Positions 58,975 through 60,277 of a DNA stretch of 60,277 nucleotides are shown here, piece by piece. The translations under genes and the position numbers were made by a program. Each line of letters starts with the position of its first letter. Positions within the stretch are counted from its first letter, which is position 1. Under the pieces are notes generated by a model that did not search any database, was not told the DNA's origin, and saw only the letters and a list, made by a program, of their open reading frames with translations. The stretch is from Actinomycetota bacterium (GTDB taxonomy: Bacteria > Actinomycetota > Nitriliruptoria > Nitriliruptorales > Nitriliruptoraceae): NCBI GenBank assembly GCA_019348135.1, contig JAHWJY010000004.1:1-60277 (forward strand), written 5' to 3'.

Positions 58975-60277
58975 GGCTGTACCTCCCGGGTGATCATCGT
59001 CGAGCCGAGGCCGAAGCCGACCCACGGCGGGAGCACGGCCGAGAAGCGGCCTGCGTCGCCACCCGCGACCACCACCACGATCTCGTCCTCGGACAGGAAC
59101 TTCGGGATGACGGTGTCGTCGGTCTCGGCGAACCGTGCGAAGGGTGTGAGCTCGCCGGTGCCGGCGGCTCGCAGGTCGCCGGCCGTCCGGCGGCAGCGCT
59201 CGTGGAGGAACGCCCGCAGGTCCGCCTTCGACCATCCCGCCTCCCCGAACGTACGGGCGTGCTCGGGGCAGACGACGAGCGGCGTGTGGGTCGCGACCGG
59301 GTACCAGGTGGGGGCCCACGCGTTGCCGAGGGCGGTGGCGAGCGTGGTCGCCACCCCTTCCGCGTCGCTCGAGTAGTGGTCGCTCACCCCCATCGGGGAC
59401 TCCGTGCCGACCACGCTCACGGTGGTCGTCTCGTGCGGGTAGCCGAGCGTGACCCGCAGCGGCTCCCAGGGGCTCGCGTCCTCCCGTTCCGGGAAGCACA
59501 GCCCGAGCTTGTGCGGTCCGCCGAGCGCCGACTGGTCGAGTCCCCCCGGCGTCCCCCCGCCCGTCAGCGACATCACGAGCCGTACGGCCCGTCCGATCGT
59601 CTGGTTCGCGCGCCCACCTGGCCCGAGGGCGTTCGAGCCGCCGTGCATCCCGATCGCGTCGGCGTAGGAGCCGCTCACGATCACCGCCGGCGAGGCGAAG
59701 TGGGTGGTGTTCTGCATCCCGTGCAGCGCGAACCCGTCGTCGAGGATCGCCTCGACCGCCGCCCGGACGACGGGGAGGAACGCCGGCTCGCAGCCGGCGA
59801 GGACGGCACATGCGGCGAGCCGTCCGAGGGTGAGCTCGCCCATCACCGGCGGGACCGTCCCGAGCAGCTCGTCGCCGTCACGTCCGTCGAGCATCTGTCG
59901 GACCCGGTCGTGGGTCGGCGGCACCGTGGGGAGCCCGTCGTTCCAGCCGCGCCGCCACATCTCCTCGATGCCGTCGCCGGCACCGGCGTAGCCCAGCGCG
60001 ACGTCGTCGGACGCGAGCTGGGCCTGCAGCCGCGCATCGAGCATGCTGCGTGACTGGCAGCCGGGCTTGACGTCCGGCAGGTCCCCGGAGGCGTGCAGCT
60101 CGCCCCCCGCCCGACGGACCAGCTCGGCCACCTGCCGCCGGTCCCAGCCCTCGACGCGCGCCGTCTCCCGGCCCCGCTCGTCGACGAGGACGAAGGTCGG
60201 GACGGTGCGGATGTCGTGGGCGGCGGAGACCGGGTGCGGCTCGGGCTCGACCAGGACGGGGAGTCGGTCCGCGCGAC
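58971..60277 (-). CDS. Thioredoxin-fold fusion protein, 5' end missing
   Basis: 434 visible residues; the frame is open to the window edge so the start is not seen. Visible first is the second half of a thioredoxin fold (DIRTVPTFVLVDERGRETARVEGW) with the cis-Pro in VPT; the CxxC half would lie upstream. After a linker (KPGCQSRSML) comes a large domain of about 370 residues with WNDGLPTVPPT, a Gly-rich SLTGGGTPGG stretch and WAPTWYPVATHTPLVVCPEH. I do not recognise that domain. It is co-translated with the UGSC selenoprotein through a GTGA overlap, so the pair is probably one redox system. Confidence 0.7.
   Translation of the reverse strand, partial: RADRLPVLVEPEPHPVSAAHDIRTVPTFVLVDERGRETARVEGWDRRQVAELVRRAGGELHASGDLPDVKPGCQSRSMLDARLQAQLASDDVALGYAGAGDGIEEMWRRGWNDGLPTVPPTHDRVRQMLDGRDGDELLGTVPPVMGELTLGRLAACAVLAGCEPAFLPVVRAAVEAILDDGFALHGMQNTTHFASPAVIVSGSYADAIGMHGGSNALGPGGRANQTIGRAVRLVMSLTGGGTPGGLDQSALGGPHKLGLCFPEREDASPWEPLRVTLGYPHETTTVSVVGTESPMGVSDHYSSDAEGVATTLATALGNAWAPTWYPVATHTPLVVCPEHARTFGEAGWSKADLRAFLHERCRRTAGDLRAAGTGELTPFARFAETDDTVIPKFLSEDEIVVVVAGGDAGRFSAVLPPWVGFGLGSTMITREVQP

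Overview
This window is high-GC DNA (G/C at almost every third codon position) with many GTG and some TTG starts, 4-base GTGA/ATGA gene overlaps and TANNNT-like -10 hexamers. Together with whiA, a DUF222 HNH gene, a perfect actinobacterial-type SOS box and the uvrC-rapZ-yvcK-whiA-gap-pgk order, this points to an actinobacterium, perhaps a deep-branching lineage; I cannot name the genus. No insertion sequence, prophage or CRISPR array was seen.

Layout. 1-2.4 kb: polA, missing its 5' end. 2.5-5.5 kb: a YrhK-like protein, a lipoprotein, an Nramp-related transporter, a double PRC-barrel protein and a 29-residue membrane peptide. 5.5-7.8 kb (minus): a site-2-type metalloprotease with CBS domains and a PDZ/Lon-type protease. 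7.9-10.8 kb: a secreted esterase-like protein facing a small unknown gene. 11-18.3 kb: rpsA, coaE, an M1-type peptidase, and a membrane GGDEF-EAL protein. 18.5-25.9 kb: uvrB, an ABC-2 exporter (one ATPase, two permeases), a small membrane protein, an orphan histidine kinase. 25.9-28.6 kb (minus): small membrane protein plus a paralogue remnant, a metallo-beta-lactamase-fold hydrolase, and a DUF222 HNH protein, divergent from uvrA across an SOS box. 28.7-37.6 kb: uvrA, mscS (minus), uvrC, rapZ, yvcK, whiA. 37.6-55 kb: gap-pgk, a heterodimeric ABC exporter, tpiA, a complete oligopeptide ABC operon, an MFS/PH-like pair (minus), a BlaI/M56 pair, secG. The common actinobacterial gap-pgk-tpiA-secG group is therefore spread over about 17 kb. 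55-58.3 kb: two orphan family-5 solute-binding lipoproteins. 58.3-60.3 kb: tRNA-Leu(GAG), then on the minus strand a selenoprotein gene and a thioredoxin-fold fusion gene that runs off the window.

The most striking element is at 58444-58974 (minus). Two open frames, one ending in TGA and the next starting without a proper start site, lie in the same frame and join as ...ALAD-U-GSCVSCGLHD..., the UGSC selenoprotein signature. Just behind the TGA is a 7-bp perfect hairpin with a GGUCU loop beginning 18 nt after the codon, the same loop and spacing I recall for the E. coli fdhF SECIS. The gene overlaps by 4 bases an upstream gene whose visible N-terminus is the second half of a thioredoxin fold (cis-Pro VPT motif) fused to a large domain I do not recognise. 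This is a candidate redox system of unknown function; the genome should carry selA, selB, selC and selD elsewhere.
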